DNA from: Sphaerolaimus hirsutus
Lineage: Eukaryota > Nematoda > Chromadorea > Monhysterida > Sphaerolaimidae
Direction of reading: 5' to 3'
DNA: 64,000 bases
Assembly (NCBI GenBank): GCA_964036195.1
Contig: OZ038454.1
Location: forward strand, 6,014,001 to 6,078,000
How positions within the stretch are numbered: position 1 is the first letter of the stretch; the number at the start of each line of letters is the position of its first letter. Below are positions 1 through 12,700 of this stretch, in pieces. The notes beneath the pieces are model-generated. The model saw only the letters and a program-made list of their open reading frames with translations. It did no database searches and was not told the DNA's origin. Both the position numbers and the translations under genes were made by a program.

Positions 1-1125
1 AGATATCTCTGATTTGAATCTGCCAATTCTCTCATATGCACATTGATGTTTGAAATTATCCGTATCCCACACTGTGATTCCATAATTGTGATCTCTGCAA
101 TGTCCCATCATGGCTCTGCACTGGCTGAAATCTTGCAAGTCGCTGATTACAGTCTTTCCATCAAGTGAAGCCACGGTTTCTTCTTCCATGTAAAAGTTAC
201 TGACGACATTCTCTTTGTCATGACAACACCATGAATATTTCACATTCAAGGTTTGATTAGTTGTCCACACTCTGGGCTCCATTTCCACCAAAGGTGTTCC
301 TCTGAACATCTTGTGGATTCTTGCATAGTTACAGGCTACCATGCCAACTTGCTGGTATTTCTCAAAATTGCCTGTAATGCCTTTCGCTCCCCAGAAACTG
401 GTGTGTGTGATGATCTCTTTGATTCTGATGTAGCATCTGTATGCTTTCTCTTTCTGTGGAATCTGTCTCTGTGCATAAAGCATAACTTTCATTGCCTTGA
501 CAAAATTCCTTGGTGGAATATGGCACTGCACTTCTTCAGGCACTGTAAGCGCATGTCCATGTCTTCCACTGGTACAAATCTGATACTTCTGGCTCTGTGA
601 GTTGATCACCTGTTCTACAGGATGATCCTTGATTGCATCCTTGAATCTCTCATAAGTTTGCATTTCTCTGACAGACTTTGGTGGCCATTCCGAAGGCAAA
701 GGCGGCAATCCATGATGCGCTGCCAATGATGGTGGCCTTACTGTTGAGGTTTCTAGAACGTATGTTCTGGAAAATACTTCGCTGTAGGCCTTGCCGGCTT
801 CTCTCAGCGTTGCTGACTCTGACACGCCTGTCAGCATCAACATCATGCACAGCATTCCAATCACCAGACTGCTGGTGGTTGCTGTAGCTCTCCCTGTCAT
901 GCTCCTCAGGACTCTCTCTGATGCTGAATTCCTCTGAGCAGGGTCTGGTACAGGGTCTCTATTTGAATTCTGATCTCTGACATGTTTCTGGACAATTGCT
1001 GGGTCCAGTAAATCCACTTTGACTGTCACTGCTGTTTCTGGGATATCCATTGTCTTTGAATTGATTTCCAGCGGATACAATTGATTGAGTGGTCTGCTGA
1101 CCACATTTCTGTTGGCAGTACTGAC
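1..1125 (-). pseudogene. Env-like reading frame of the BEL/Pao element, continuing off the left edge
   Basis: Seen: after the stop that ends the integrase frame (1126-1128), the same frame stays open for 375 codons to base 1. The first codons continue the conserved tail usual for the end of BEL integrase (an RPLNQLYPLE-type block near 1,100-1,070). A strongly hydrophobic stretch rich in Met/Leu lies at about 870-830, like a signal or membrane segment. After it comes a Cys-containing region without retrotransposon enzyme motifs. Known: some BEL/Pao elements carry an env-like gene downstream of pol. Inference: this is such a gene, fused in frame to pol apart from the stop. The frame is incomplete here, so the class of envelope protein cannot be named. 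Confidence 0.55.
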
Positions 1126-4100
1126 TTATGCTGAGCGAATCTGTCCATCTTTGCTGGGCTCTAACTGCTCGATGCGACCCATTTTCCATACACCTCTGGG
1201 CATGTTCTCTTCATAAATCAGCACAACTTCATTCACTTTGGGTTCTTGAGTCGCTGTCAATATGCCATGTTTGTGTGTCACCTGAGTCCTTTCCCTCATA
1301 CTCGGGATGTACTCTTGATGCCACAAGTCCCAGAACTTATCCAAAGTTTGCTGGGTTGTCTCCCAATATTTCTGTAATTTCGCTGCATTATCCATTCTGG
1401 GCACAAATTCCCCATTTCTGTCTGTATCGAATTGCGGTGCTCCAATCTGACCTTCCCCTGTCAGGAAGTCCTTTGGTGTCAGCACTCTGAGACTCTTTAC
1501 ATCACCATAGATGTAAGAGATTGGCCTGCTGTTGATCACTGCCTCAACTTCTGGCAGAAGTGTCAACAATTCTTGCAGGGTTAACATTCTATGCCCCACA
1601 GCTGCCTTGAAATGTTTCTTGGTGATGCCCACCATTCTCTCATAAACTCCTCCTTGCCATGGTGCCATAGGAGTCATCATGTTCCACTGGATTTGTTGCT
1701 GTGAGCAGTATGTCTGTACTGCTCCACTTTTGACCATTTCTGACCATTCTTTCTCAATATTAATGGCCTTATCAGTGCTTTTGCGGTGCACTTTCTCTGT
1801 CAACTTGAATTGCATTGCATTGTCTGAAATCACTGCCTCAGGTTTTCCACGCCTGGCGATGAATCTCCTGACTGCGTTCAGGAATTCCTGTGCTGTCATG
1901 TCCAGCACACTTTCCAGGTGAACTGCACGTGTCACCATACATGTGAACAAACAGATCCACATTTTCCTGTGATCTTTGTCCACTTTGTACCAAACTGGTC
2001 CCAGATAATCCAGACCCGTGTACTGGAACGGTCTGGCTCTCTGAACTCTGGTTTCTGGTAAATCTGGCATTGGTGGAAGCTGGTACGGCTTCGCTCCCAA
2101 TTTCTGACAGGTTGGGCAGGTTCTCGTCACATTGTAGATCACCCGTCTGCCCTGTGTAATCCAGTATAGTTGCCAACGTGTGTTGCACTCCTGCGTGCAT
2201 CAACTTCTCATGCTGGTTTCTGACAATCAGCTGAGTCACTGTAGCCGTTGCTGGCAACAGTATGAGTGGCACTGTGACCTCCTGTGGGTCAGTATGCTCC
2301 ATTCTGCCGTGGCACTTCAAGATTCCATCCTGATGCATTTGCACATTGAGCTATTTGATCAACTGCTGGTCTGCAGCTATTTTCTTGCCATTCTGGCTGC
2401 CTTTGCTATGGCCTGTTGCCAGAATCTCTGCCACTCCTTTGTAATGATTCTGTTGTGTCACTTTGATCCAATATTTCGACGCAATCTCTCTCTCTTCAAT
2501 ACTGATAATTCCCTGTGGTTTCATTGTACCACAGATACTTTCCATGATTTCTGACAGTACATTCTGACTGTCGTTTTTTCTGCGCTTTTTGTGCATCTGT
2601 CGCACAAATCTCATCACATATGCTGTTGCATCCAGTAACTTTGTCAATGATGAGAATCTTTGTATCTCAATTCCCAACGGGTTGCTTTGCTTGCTTTCAT
2701 CAGCTTGCTCATTGCTAGCATCTGGGTTACTGACCACTTGCTGCGTGGCACCCAGGTAAATTGGACTGGCTTTTGGGAACTTGAGCTCTTCTTTCTTGAT
2801 TTCTGCCATCACTTCTGGCGTAACTGGTTCCACTTTTGGCTCTGGCCACTCTCCAGTCATCAGCCATTCTGGCCCCTTCCACCACAGGTTACTACCCTCC
2901 AACTCTGACATGCTCATGCCTCTTGTGGCCATGTCAGCTGGATTCTCCAGTCCTGCGATGTGGCTGATATGCATGTTTTCTGTCCCACTCTGAATTTTCT
3001 TGATTTCGTCCAATCTGTTCTTGACAAAACATGCCAGTGGCTTCGCAGTTGTCAGCCACTTCAGACAACAGGTTGAATCTGACCATACGACTGTCTGACT
3101 GAATTTGACGTCCTTGAGCTCTTTGTGAATGAATTTTGACATTCTGCTGCCGATCAACATTGCTAACAATTCCAGCCGTGGAATTGTCACTTCTGGCTTC
3201 TTTGGAGCTAGTCTCAATCTGGAGTACAGCAGGCTTGACGTGCCGCTGTCATTCTCAGTTTTCTGGCATATGTATGCCGTTGCGCTGTATGCCATTGCTG
3301 AGGCATCAACGAAAATGTGCAGTTGTGCATCTGCACCACTCTGATAATTCAAATTTCTGTTGAACTTGACCTGTCCAACTTTGAGCAATTCTGTCTCCAA
3401 TTGCTGCCAAATTGCTGTCTGTTCCTCAGACAGGGGTGTGTCCCATTCTTTGGCACTTGGTCCTGAATGCCATAACATCTGCAAAAATCTCTTTGCTGGC
3501 AGTAGGACAGGACTGACGAGTCCCATTGGATCAAAACATCCCGCAGTCACCTTTGCAACTGTCCTTTTCGTGGGAAGTTTGATTTTCTGGTCAGTTTCTG
3601 ATAATTGTGATTGCTGAACTGTCTTTGGTGTTTTCAGCCACATTTGGTTGCTCTCTGTGTCCCATTTCATTCCTAGAACTGTTGTGACAATTTCCTTGGC
3701 TATATCTGACTCTGCCAATTGCCAAGTAAAGTTCTTGTTGTTGCTGTTCCACTCTCTCAGATTCATCTGTGCCTCTGTGAACAGCACTTTGGATTCCTGG
3801 TACAATTCAATTGCTTTCTGCTCTGTATCCACACTGAGGATCAAATTATCCACATACAGATTTTCATCAATCAACTTTGCATTTTCTGTGCCAGTTTGAT
3901 TCAGATGATATCTGACTGTCAGCGCCAGCAGCGCTGGGCTGCAGATTATGCCAAATGGTACTCTGGCAAATCTGTAAATCTGAATATTGTCCTCCATGGA
4001 TGGTTTTGTGGGATCCTTGTACCACAGAAATCTTGTCACATCTCTGTCATTGTCCTGCAGACTGATCTGCAGAAATGCTTTCTCTATGTCTGCGACCAGT

Positions 4101-5407
4101 GCAATTCCATGTAATCGGAATCGCATCAGCATCCCTACCAGCTGTGGTAGTATCACTGGACGACGGTACATGCACTCATTCAAGCTCGGCATGCCTGGCG
4201 GTTTTGCTGAGGCATCATATACCTCTCTGACCTTTGTGGTAGTTTTCTCTGGCATTATCACTGGTTGATGAGGCAAAATATGGAACTTTCTGCCATCCAT
4301 AATATCCTCTTGCACTTTCTCAATCACCCCTTGCTCCTCTTGTGCTTTCATAATTGCCTGAATTTTCTCCAATAATTCTGGGTCTCTCTTGAGCCTGTTG
4401 GTGAGGTACCTGAACCTCTTGAACGCCATTGCTTTGTTGTCTGGGAGTTCATGCAAATTCGGCTTGTACATGAACTTTACAGAGTACTGCCCATCTGGGT
4501 TTCTCTGTACACTCTCATTGAATTGCTTTATGGCCTCATCATCCTCGACAAGGTCTGGCTGGTCCATTATACCAATGGTATCCAGTCTGTCCATATCTTT
4601 GACATTTGGTACAGGAGCAATTGACAACGGTGCTTCCTCGTACCACTTCTCTCTCTGAATTTGATGCACAATTGTATTGACTACCATTGGATATGCGCCA
4701 TCCGTGGTCCATTGATTTCTGTTGCTTGTCAGCTGTCCACCTCCCATCAGTAATCCCAATTCCGATGGAATTACATATAATCCTGATGGAAGTCTGGTGG
4801 TGCTGGTGTTTCTGGACATCAAGTCCCAGAAATAATTCAAGCCCACAATAATATCTGGCTTGAACATGCACTCTGTCCCTTTTCCCTTGGGAATTCTGTC
4901 TGCAAAGTAACTCTCATCTGGGAAGTACTTCTGCAGGTATTTTTCGTCCTGTTCTGACACAGGCACTTTGACTTGTTCTGTGGTCAACGTCGGGACCACA
5001 TCAGCCACCATATCAACTTTCTGGCCATTCCTGAGCCGCATTCTGAATTCCACTTGCTGTACCACTTTATAGTGTGGCTTTTCATTTCCGAATGTGTACA
5101 CCTGGATGTGGTGTTCACCTGTACTCTTCAAATTGAGTTTCTTGGCCACTTTCTCTGACATATACGTTCCCTGGGATCCTGTATCCAGGAACGCTTGGAT
5201 TTGTAGTGGTGGCTGTTCAGGCTCCATCTCTGTATCCATTTCTGAAGCCTCAATCACTGTTCTCATTTCTGTTCTCTTCTCATCCTTTGATGCCTCCACA
5301 TATAGTTCCGGGTTATATTTTACATATTCTCTTTGCAATCTGTTTTCCACCCTGTGCTTTGCTGGGCCCAGGGTCTTCCTGATATGCCCTGTCGGTGAAG
5401 GCACCAT
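1126..5407 (-). pseudogene. BEL/Pao polyprotein: protease, reverse transcriptase, RNase H, integrase (broken)
   Basis: Pol of a BEL/Pao (Belpaoviridae-type) retroelement. The main frame (5407-2351) shows, in order, an aspartic protease core (FLDTGS), a Pao-type reverse transcriptase with AFLQI and YVDN, and RNase H blocks (FVDAS, ELLAM, WSDST, NPADMATRG). After a TAG at 2351-2353 the same frame continues into the integrase zinc-binding segment with HEKLMHAGV. The frame then slips near 2,160-2,180 and resumes in 2142-1126 with CPTCQKL, the DDE-type residues (GLDYLGP, ISDNA, GGVYERM) and the terminal DUF5641-like block. A TAA at 1126-1128 falls inside that last conserved block. The breaks are one stop, one frame slip and a second stop, so the copy is probably inactive. 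YVDN replaces the more familiar YVDD; I am not certain how common that is in the family. Confidence 0.9.
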
Positions 5408-6870
5408 TTTTGCTGATGAACTTTTCTTTCACTGTTTCTCTTTATAGTGTGTCGCCTGTGACGCTTGTGACTTCTTGTGCACTTCTCTGTGCACCACGGA
5501 TTTGTTGTGCCACACACAATACCAATGCAGTCCTACAGGCCCCTGACGTGTTCTCACGCGTTGACCTTTACTGCACTGGCACCAGGTGTGTTCCTAAAGC
5601 CCCTGACGTGATTGTTTACACACGTTGACTTCAACACACCGGTCAAATCCACTTGGACAATTCTTTGCCCAGCAGTGTGCGCCCAAAGAGGGTCCGTACA
5701 CACTAGTGTGCGCCCGAAGGTCTGTACACACTCTTTCTGAGCGCTCTGGCGCTCTTTCTGGCACACCTGTGTGCCCCGTGACCACGCCGGCCACTTGCTT
5801 CCTGAGCGGCTCCTGTGCCGCTGTGCGCACTACTGTGCTTGCTGTGTCACCTGTGACACGTTTCTGTGCACTCTGGTGCACTCTCTGATTCTGGGCAGTG
5901 TTTCTGTACACTGCTCTGCAATTGCGCCTGTGCAATGCAGAATTCTGGCACTTTTGTGCTGTCTGATCTGATGGTACCGAGCAGGTACAGCGTGTATATT
6001 TGATGGGAGCTCCGCAAAGCCCCTACACGCTACCAAGTATCCTAATACTTGGTTTTCAAATCCACTCTCTGTCAGCTACAGCCCTCTGTCAGCTACAGCC
6101 CTTTGTACACTGATACCCCTACTTTTGCACTTCCGAGGTATGAGTCCACCCTAACCCAGTGGAGCGAGGGACCTCCGCGAATGCCCAAAAACATCCCTTT
6201 GACTAGCGTGGCTCTGTGGCGATCCTGTCTCCGTCAGGTCACCCTCCCTTGGCATAGGAAGGACGTGCGAGCGGTCACTGGCGTCCGGATGTCCAGGAGC
6301 GTCCAGCGAAAGTTTGACCACCGTCCGACAATGACTCCTTGTCAAATGCCGGTGCCGCCCAGCGTCTAGCACCTTGCCAGAACACTGGTGAAAGCTGCCT
6401 GAAATCCTGACAGGTCTGTCAGAACTCCAGTGTCCTCCCCGCATGAGCGTAGAACCGCTCCCAAGATGTAGACAGGAGTGCCGTGACTTTGGCACAATGC
6501 TGTCTGCAAATCAACAGCCAACGCTCAGCCAAGGCCAATTGATGTTCAGCAGGACTTTTGAAGTTCTGCCAACTGCCGCACAATGTCCGTTCCGACCCGT
6601 GACTTGGTGATAGCACAATGTCATGCAATCACCCTGCTCTCTGCGCCATGTGATGAAGCCACCGAAGTCAGCGTCTTCTACCACCGAATCCGGCAACTCC
6701 AAGACCGTAGTGAGAAACGGCCTTTAGAGTGGTTGATTTCCCGTTGTAGCCGAACATCCACTTGTCGACAGCCAAGTTGAGTTTATTTCGTGGTTGCGTG
6801 TTGAAAGGGGATTTCGAGATTGTTTTAGGTACTTTATTTCGATCAGATACAGCTTGATACAAAAGCGCAA
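5408..6870. other. GC-richer block with short direct duplications upstream of the BEL/Pao pol
   Basis: No convincing coding exon. It contains imperfect direct duplications: two copies ending in CCCCTGACGTG (about 5,530-5,610), two copies of a GTGTGCGCCC unit followed by a TCYGTACACAC segment (about 5,677-5,730), and a tandem pair of GTCAGCTACAGCCC (about 6,065-6,101). Most likely this is the 5' end of the BEL/Pao element (gag remnant, leader or LTR), inferred from position only. Confidence 0.35.
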
Positions 6871-7464
6871 AGCCTAGCGAGCTTCCTAGTCGAAGTTTCT
6901 ATCGCTAGCTTATTTTCTGGGTCGGGACTGGGTCATAAGACTGAAGTAAAAACTTCCAAAGTAACTAAGACACGAAAATTATGTATAAAACATAGCTACA
7001 GTAATTTCCTAAATTCAAATGCACAAATAAGACATAAATGCAATAATAAGACACATCTAGTCGAAACAGTTGGCTTATTCTACGCGTGCACACATTCAAA
7101 CAATTATGGTAAAGAAATACCAGGTACAAATTGGGCTAATAGAAAAACTATTAATCTTGTGAGGCGCAAAGTCAGCAAACTCGGCCGATTTAATAATCTG
7201 TTTCAATTTGTCAGAAAACATTGATGCACTTTGAAACTAATAAACTAGAGTTTGGAGATTGCAAGTAGTAGTGTAAATGTTCCTAATGACGTAAGTAAAG
7301 CAGGACATATTCGATACAATAATAATCACTTTCTGAAATGTATATTTGATGATTGGCAAATTGGGACTTATTCGAGGTAAATGGGTATATTAATTGAGCA
7401 GGGTCAATATAACATATTTAATTTGAGCAGGGTATTTACTATAAATGTCAAAGTAAATATAATA
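6871..7464. other. AT-rich spacer, nothing recognised
   Basis: No reading frame, RNA gene or repeat boundary that I can support. Confidence 0.5.
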
Positions 7465-8041
7465 CAGGGGTGGGCATCTTCAGTTACCGCTGAAAAACGC
7501 GATAGCTTGAACTACGGTTGAGCTATCACAATGAAATTTTAACACAATAGAGTAGTCTCCATAGGACACCTATTCTGAAGTTTGCAACCCAAACGGCAAC
7601 ATTTTGGGTGAGTTGTGGAACACAGTTTTTAGTGTGATTTTGTGACTTATCTTGTGACCGTTTTGTGACCGTTATCTCGGGACGGGGGGACTATTCGAGA
7701 AAAAAAAGCATTTGTGGTACCCCCCGAACCCAAACCCCAACATACTCAAAGGGCATCAAAATCGGCCAATGTACGACAGAATGGGACGACACCAAAGACC
7801 GGTGACCCCCCCCCCCCTAAAATGCCATCCTCGATTTATCCTATGGGTGATGCCAAGTCACAAAATTACACTAAAAACTGTGTGTTCCACAACTCACCCA
7901 AAATGTGGCCGTTTGGGTTGCAAACTTCAGAATAGGTGTCCTATGGAGTCTACTCTATTGTGTTAAAATTTCATTGTGATAGCTCAACCGTAGCTCAAGC
8001 TATCGCGTTTTTCCAGCGGTAACTGAAGATGCCCACCCCTG
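7465..8041. mobile_element. 577-bp foldback DNA element with TA target duplication
   Basis: Begins CAGGGGTGGGCATCTTCAG and ends with its reverse complement. The arms are about 170 bp and nearly identical, flanked on both sides by TA (7,463-7,464 and 8,042-8,043). The centre holds poly-C/G-rich sequence and no transposase. The TA duplication suggests mobilisation by a Tc1/mariner-type transposase. The open frames across it are by-products of low-complexity sequence. Confidence 0.85.
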
Positions 8042-8534
8042 TATAAAGTAGTGAGCTGGGTTATAATTATGCCTACGTGAAGGGCTTGTTTATCTACGTA
8101 CCGTAAATGCTAGTTGCACACAGGGCACTATTTCTCTATTAGGACGCTGGCCTAAGTAAGTACGTAGCACATAAATATTTACAAGATTTGACTTTCCTAA
8201 ATTGCAAGTAAACCATGTAAATGTAGATATAATAATAATCAGAAAATTACGGCGAGTTTAATGAGCCTAATTTCATATTCATAAACCTAATCATAACTTA
8301 TCTGTCCTTTTAACCTAAATATTCCACATAAACATATCAATAACTCATAATACACTTTCCTAATTGAATATTCTCCATGGATAAATAATATAGTGCAGGA
8401 AATATAATTTGCATGGTAAATTAATATAGTGCATGAAATGTAAAACAGTGCAAATAGGTAAATGGACAAATATGAGCCTAATTATCAAATCTCTGTATTT
8501 CTTTATCCATCCATCTTGCCACGGTCAGCACACG
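8042..8534. other. AT-rich spacer, nothing recognised
   Basis: No supported gene or repeat boundary. Confidence 0.4.
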
Positions 8535-9191
8535 GACACTTGTCTACAATTTTTGTGTCCCTCAATTTTGTTGGCTGGTAAATATTTTGGGAGTTATGTC
8601 ATATTTTGTAAACCACCCAAAATAAGGAGTAAATTTGAAAATTTGAACTTGAAATGTAAATAACTTCCTAACGATGCATCGCAGGGCAAAACCAATTACA
8701 CCACTGAGAAGCCCTTTTTGAGAAGTACACAAACCTAAATTTTCAGATCTATATTTATACCCGTACTCGATTTATAGAGGAAAATAAATTTGGAAATTCA
8801 CGTATGCACATTTGGAAATGAAACTTTATTTTGTATGGGAAATCCGGCCGGCTCTTCGCGAGCGATCCGGAGCACGCGTGCACTTTTGGAAATGAAACGT
8901 TTTTTTGGATATGTGCACATATGAAATGAAACTCCGGTGGTCCGCCATGGATATGTGCATTTACGAAGTGAAAGTTCTGTTTTTCATAGGGGATCTGAGA
9001 TGGATATGTGCACTTTCGATATGAAAATTGTGATTTTTCTGAAAAACGGTACCACTGTATCTCGGAAATGAAATGGACTATAACACTGATTTTTTTACCA
9101 AAATGGGCAGAATTATACGTGGATGTCGAATCCACAGCTAACTCGATTTTTCTGGATTTGGCGCTTGTGAACTTTTGGAACGGAAGTCCCC
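8535..9191 (-). mobile_element. Truncated copy of the GGGGACTT DNA element (family E)
   Basis: Matches the complete copy at 28,065-28,772 in opposite orientation. The end GGAAGTCCCC at 9,182-9,191 is present, but the other terminus is missing near 8,535. It shares the internal array in which TGCACATATCCA alternates with a GTTTCATTTC-like unit. No transposase. The open frame across it is a product of the internal repeats. Confidence 0.75.
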
Positions 9192-9776
9192 ATTTGACTT
9201 TTGGTCATCAACAGTAGTTGGCTGATTAGGTATACTCATTCTGGTAAACTCAAATGTGTCCTAGACAGTTTTATTAGTTTCCCAATCTGGGTGGTGTTCT
9301 ATACTAGTAAGCACAGTGCCAATGTTGGAAAATGAAAATTTTACTTCAGTGATTCAGTTAAAAAATTTAATAATATATTTGTACAGGCTAGTAACAACAC
9401 ACTGCTGGTGGGACTGGCCCCACCAACAATGTTATTTTGTGAAATCACCTGGAAATGTCTCAGGGTGTTTTCCATAGCTTTTATGACAAAAACAGCATTA
9501 TATACTTTTCTTTATGTATTGCAGTATTACGGTAAATTTCAAGTCATGACAGTCATGTTAAATTGGGCTCATGTCCTCAACGGAAAATATGAAAATTCCA
9601 GTGGTCAAATACACAATACACTGTTCAAGGTCGCAAGAGAAGTCATCTTGAGCTCTTATTGTTTAAAAATTACCATAATTATAAAAATAAATTTGAAAAA
9701 ATATGACATACACATTTGAAAGCAAATCATTTACTGACTGAACATCTACCAATAAATAACTTTGCCACAAAATCAG
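9192..9776. other. AT-rich spacer, no supported gene
   Basis: Contains a plus-strand frame from 9,408 without homology or splice support. I do not call it a gene. Confidence 0.4.
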
Positions 9777-12700
9777 GACAGGCCCTGGAGCAACCAACTA
9801 TGATAACTTTGCATGGTACACAAAGGATGAAGGTTACTTGAATGAAACACAAGTCACAAGTGACAGGACACTCTGGGAACGACCAGCAGATGCTTATAAT
9901 TACATGTACTGGGTTTGCTACAAATGTCAGCCATACACAAATTCAACATTCAAAATCTGCTTTATTGAACTTTGTGCCTGTTTTCACAGATTTTGACAGA
10001 TTGTGACACCATTATTTATTTATATTTACCGCAAATCCTCGAATAAGACCCCCCCCCTCGAATAACTCCCCCCTTGAATAACTCCCCCTGTTTGCGAGGT
10101 GAGGAAAAAATAACTCCCCCCTTGAATAACTCCCCCCTCGTTGAATAACGCCCCCCTGTGGATTCAAACAATACAACGCAAAAATACAAAAGAATATTAG
10201 CATAGAGCAGCGACAGCAGAGTCATTTTGTGTATGTAGTGTATACACATCTTTTTATTGTCGTCGGACAGTAAAATACCTTAACTACATGAGTTTACAGA
10301 CTGCAACATACAATGAATGAAGTCCAAGTTTTCCGACGAAAAAATAACTCCCCCCCTCGAATAACTCCCCCCCTTGAATAACTCCCCCCTCTATGACGTC
10401 TGAGGAAAAAATAACTCCCCTGGGGTATTATTCGAGGATTTAGGGTATACCATATTCATGAAATGGAACCAGCCACTACACATAATACAATTTTTGTGTA
10501 ATGGCACCAGTGACTCTAAAACTACCACATTTTTCTAAACTACTATATTTCCTCGATTTACCACCCCCCCCCCCCCCCTTGAATAAACCCCCCCCCCGGA
10601 ATACCCCCAGGTGTTTTTGGGATGGGGGAAAAATACCCCCCTCGAAATACCCCCATCTGGAATTATGTACATGATGTGTGCAGTGTACATTATGTATATA
10701 TTGGTCACAGTTTGCATCGCAGCTACACATGTACTAGTTTGTGTAGCGATAAACATTGATATGTCCAAATATACCCTACTTGGACATGTTGATTACCTGT
10801 TTTGTGTATATAAAAGCGTACTCTTTACTATGAATTTCATGAAAATTTCGAATAATGACAAAATAACCCCCCCCCCCCCTCGAATAAGCCCTCGACTCGA
10901 AATAACCCCCTCAAAATTTCCACTCTGAAACAATAAACCCCCTGGGGGTATTTCGAGGAAATATGGTAGCCGGACAAACATTTTGTTGACTAGGCTTTTT
11001 GAAACTCAATTTTGAAAAGTTTGGACATAACAACTTTTGGAAGAGGGCTACTCTATTACCATTTTCAGCCAGTGGAGAACATACCCAGAAGCCAAGGACA
11101 TAGCCAGGGGGGCGCGGGGGGGGGGGGGCGGCGCCCCCCCCCCAGACCAAAAAATGGACCAGGAATGGCGCTTCCAGAAGACGATTTTGTCACGGTCTCC
11201 GCAGCCTCAAAGCCAGTGAAAATGGACTTTATTCCAGTCCATGTCGCTGTAAAGTACAGACGTATATTGCTGTTTTGGCGCCAACTCCAACGCCAGTGGC
11301 GCCATGGCGTGGCGCCTATGAATGGCGCCAGCGCCATGGCGCCATTCCCTTACTACAGGGGTAAAATTTTAGGGGGGGGGCGTTCGCTGGGCTCCGTATA
11401 CAATCCGCCCCCCCCCCGCTCAAAAATCCTGGCTACGTCCCTGCTAGTGATGGAAAAGCGCCAGAAAAAAGGGCGCCAGGCGCCAATGGCGTCATGGCGC
11501 CATTCGAAAACTGGGCGCCAAGCGCCAAGGGCGCCACGGAAAGAGGGCGCCAAGCGCCAAGGGCGCCATGGCGCCAATTGAAAAGAAGGGCCCCAGGCGC
11601 CAATGGCGCCAGAATAAAAAAGCGAGTAGAATACCCTGCGTGTGCTAAAAATGCTTCTCCAGCACTGTAGTGCGCACATTCACTTCTTTATTCATGTTCT
11701 CCAGGATGTAATCAGCAAAAATGAGCAACAAACTTTTGTGCAAAAACCGTACTCACACGTGATATTCAATTCAAACACTTTGAAAATTCTCATTCGACAA
11801 AACAATGAATGCACATACGTTTAGATTTTCCAATATATGTTTTCTTGAAGCGGACGACAACGGAATTCCGATAATTTCAATCCGTTGATTTACGAGTTTG
11901 CAAGTTCACCGGTCTATCATGCTTAGCTTCTGATCCGTTACACGCATCTGATAAAAATTGGATGAAACATATACATCCACTCACACCACTTTGTCTATTT
12001 TCCAGTGAATTTTATCATTCACAGACCCGTTTTTTTCTTTTTTATTCATTCACGCAGCACTCACCTTGAAACCATGCTGGCGCCATTTTGGTGCCCTTTT
12101 AGGGCAGGGCGCCAGGCGCCAAGGGCGCCACGGAGAAAGGGCGCCAAGCGCCAAGGGCGCCATGGCGCCTTTCAGAAAGTGGGCGCCAGGCGCCAAGGGC
12201 GCCACAGAAAAAGGGCGCCAAGCGCCAATGGCGCCATGGCGCGGCGCCCTTTGGCGCCCTCAAATGGCGCCAGCGCCATGGCGCCATTCCATCACTAGTC
12301 CCTGCCAGATGATTTGATCACAATTCCTGGGACATGTGTTTTTGGATATATAAATAGATACTGTAAGAAATCATGTCCTCATTCTATATGCTGCCTGGGC
12401 TAATCATGATCCAAAAAGAAAATGTTGGCATATACATAAATCTTTTATCCATTTGATATCTATATCCAAATTTATCCTAATTTTATAGTCCTAGAATGTA
12501 GTTTCAGAAAATGCGTGGTCATGTTGTGTAATAAAGCGATAGTTGCAGTAAACCAGGTTCATACAAAGACTCACTGGGAAATTTGGAAGTTGGATCGGTG
12601 ATTGCTGTTTCCTGGCAACACTGCTGCAATACCGTGAGTATCAAATCAATGTAATGAATATGCACCTGCAATTTGAGCGGGCTAGTGCCATAGTGCTAGA

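Larger units (their letters stand above)
1..6870 (-). mobile_element. BEL/Pao LTR retrotransposon, partial
   Basis: The element is read on the minus strand, so its 5' part lies at higher coordinates. Pol and an env-like frame occupy 5,407-1; the 3' end and 3' LTR are outside the window. A moderately GC-rich, non-coding-looking block at about 5,408-6,870 probably holds the decayed gag, leader and/or 5' LTR, because base composition drops sharply to AT-rich after about 6,870. I could not fix LTR ends, since the partner LTR is not present for comparison, and I see no convincing gag zinc knuckle. Confidence 0.7.

Noticed and set aside
6049..6495. 100-residue-scale frames on both strands upstream of the BEL/Pao pol
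   Set aside because: No gag or other motif; open frames follow from higher GC content.
7712..7966. Plus-strand frames starting around MWYPPNPNPN
   Set aside because: They lie in the central low-complexity part of the TA-flanked foldback element; Pro runs come from C tracts.
8755..9135. 126-residue minus frame with repeated FHF..AHI motifs
   Set aside because: Translation of the internal TGCACATATCCA array of family E; the same frame recurs at 28,155-28,385.
9408..9719. Plus-strand 103-residue frame as a possible first exon with signal peptide
   Set aside because: The hydrophobic part is internal, there is no phase-compatible donor I trust, and no homology.
10012..10249. Gly/Arg-rich frames with GELFKGG repeats
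   Set aside because: Family A CCCCCTCGAATAA repeat read in frame.
10027..10447. Possible CRISPR-like array
   Set aside because: Units are adjacent, vary in length, have no unique spacers, and the genome is eukaryotic.
11012..11581. 189-residue Ala/Gly/Pro/Arg-rich frame
   Set aside because: Runs across two nested transposons and GGCGCC arrays; no splice or homology support.
12005..12317. GRQAPRAP-type repetitive frames
   Set aside because: Translation of GGCGCC units in the TAGTGATGG element.
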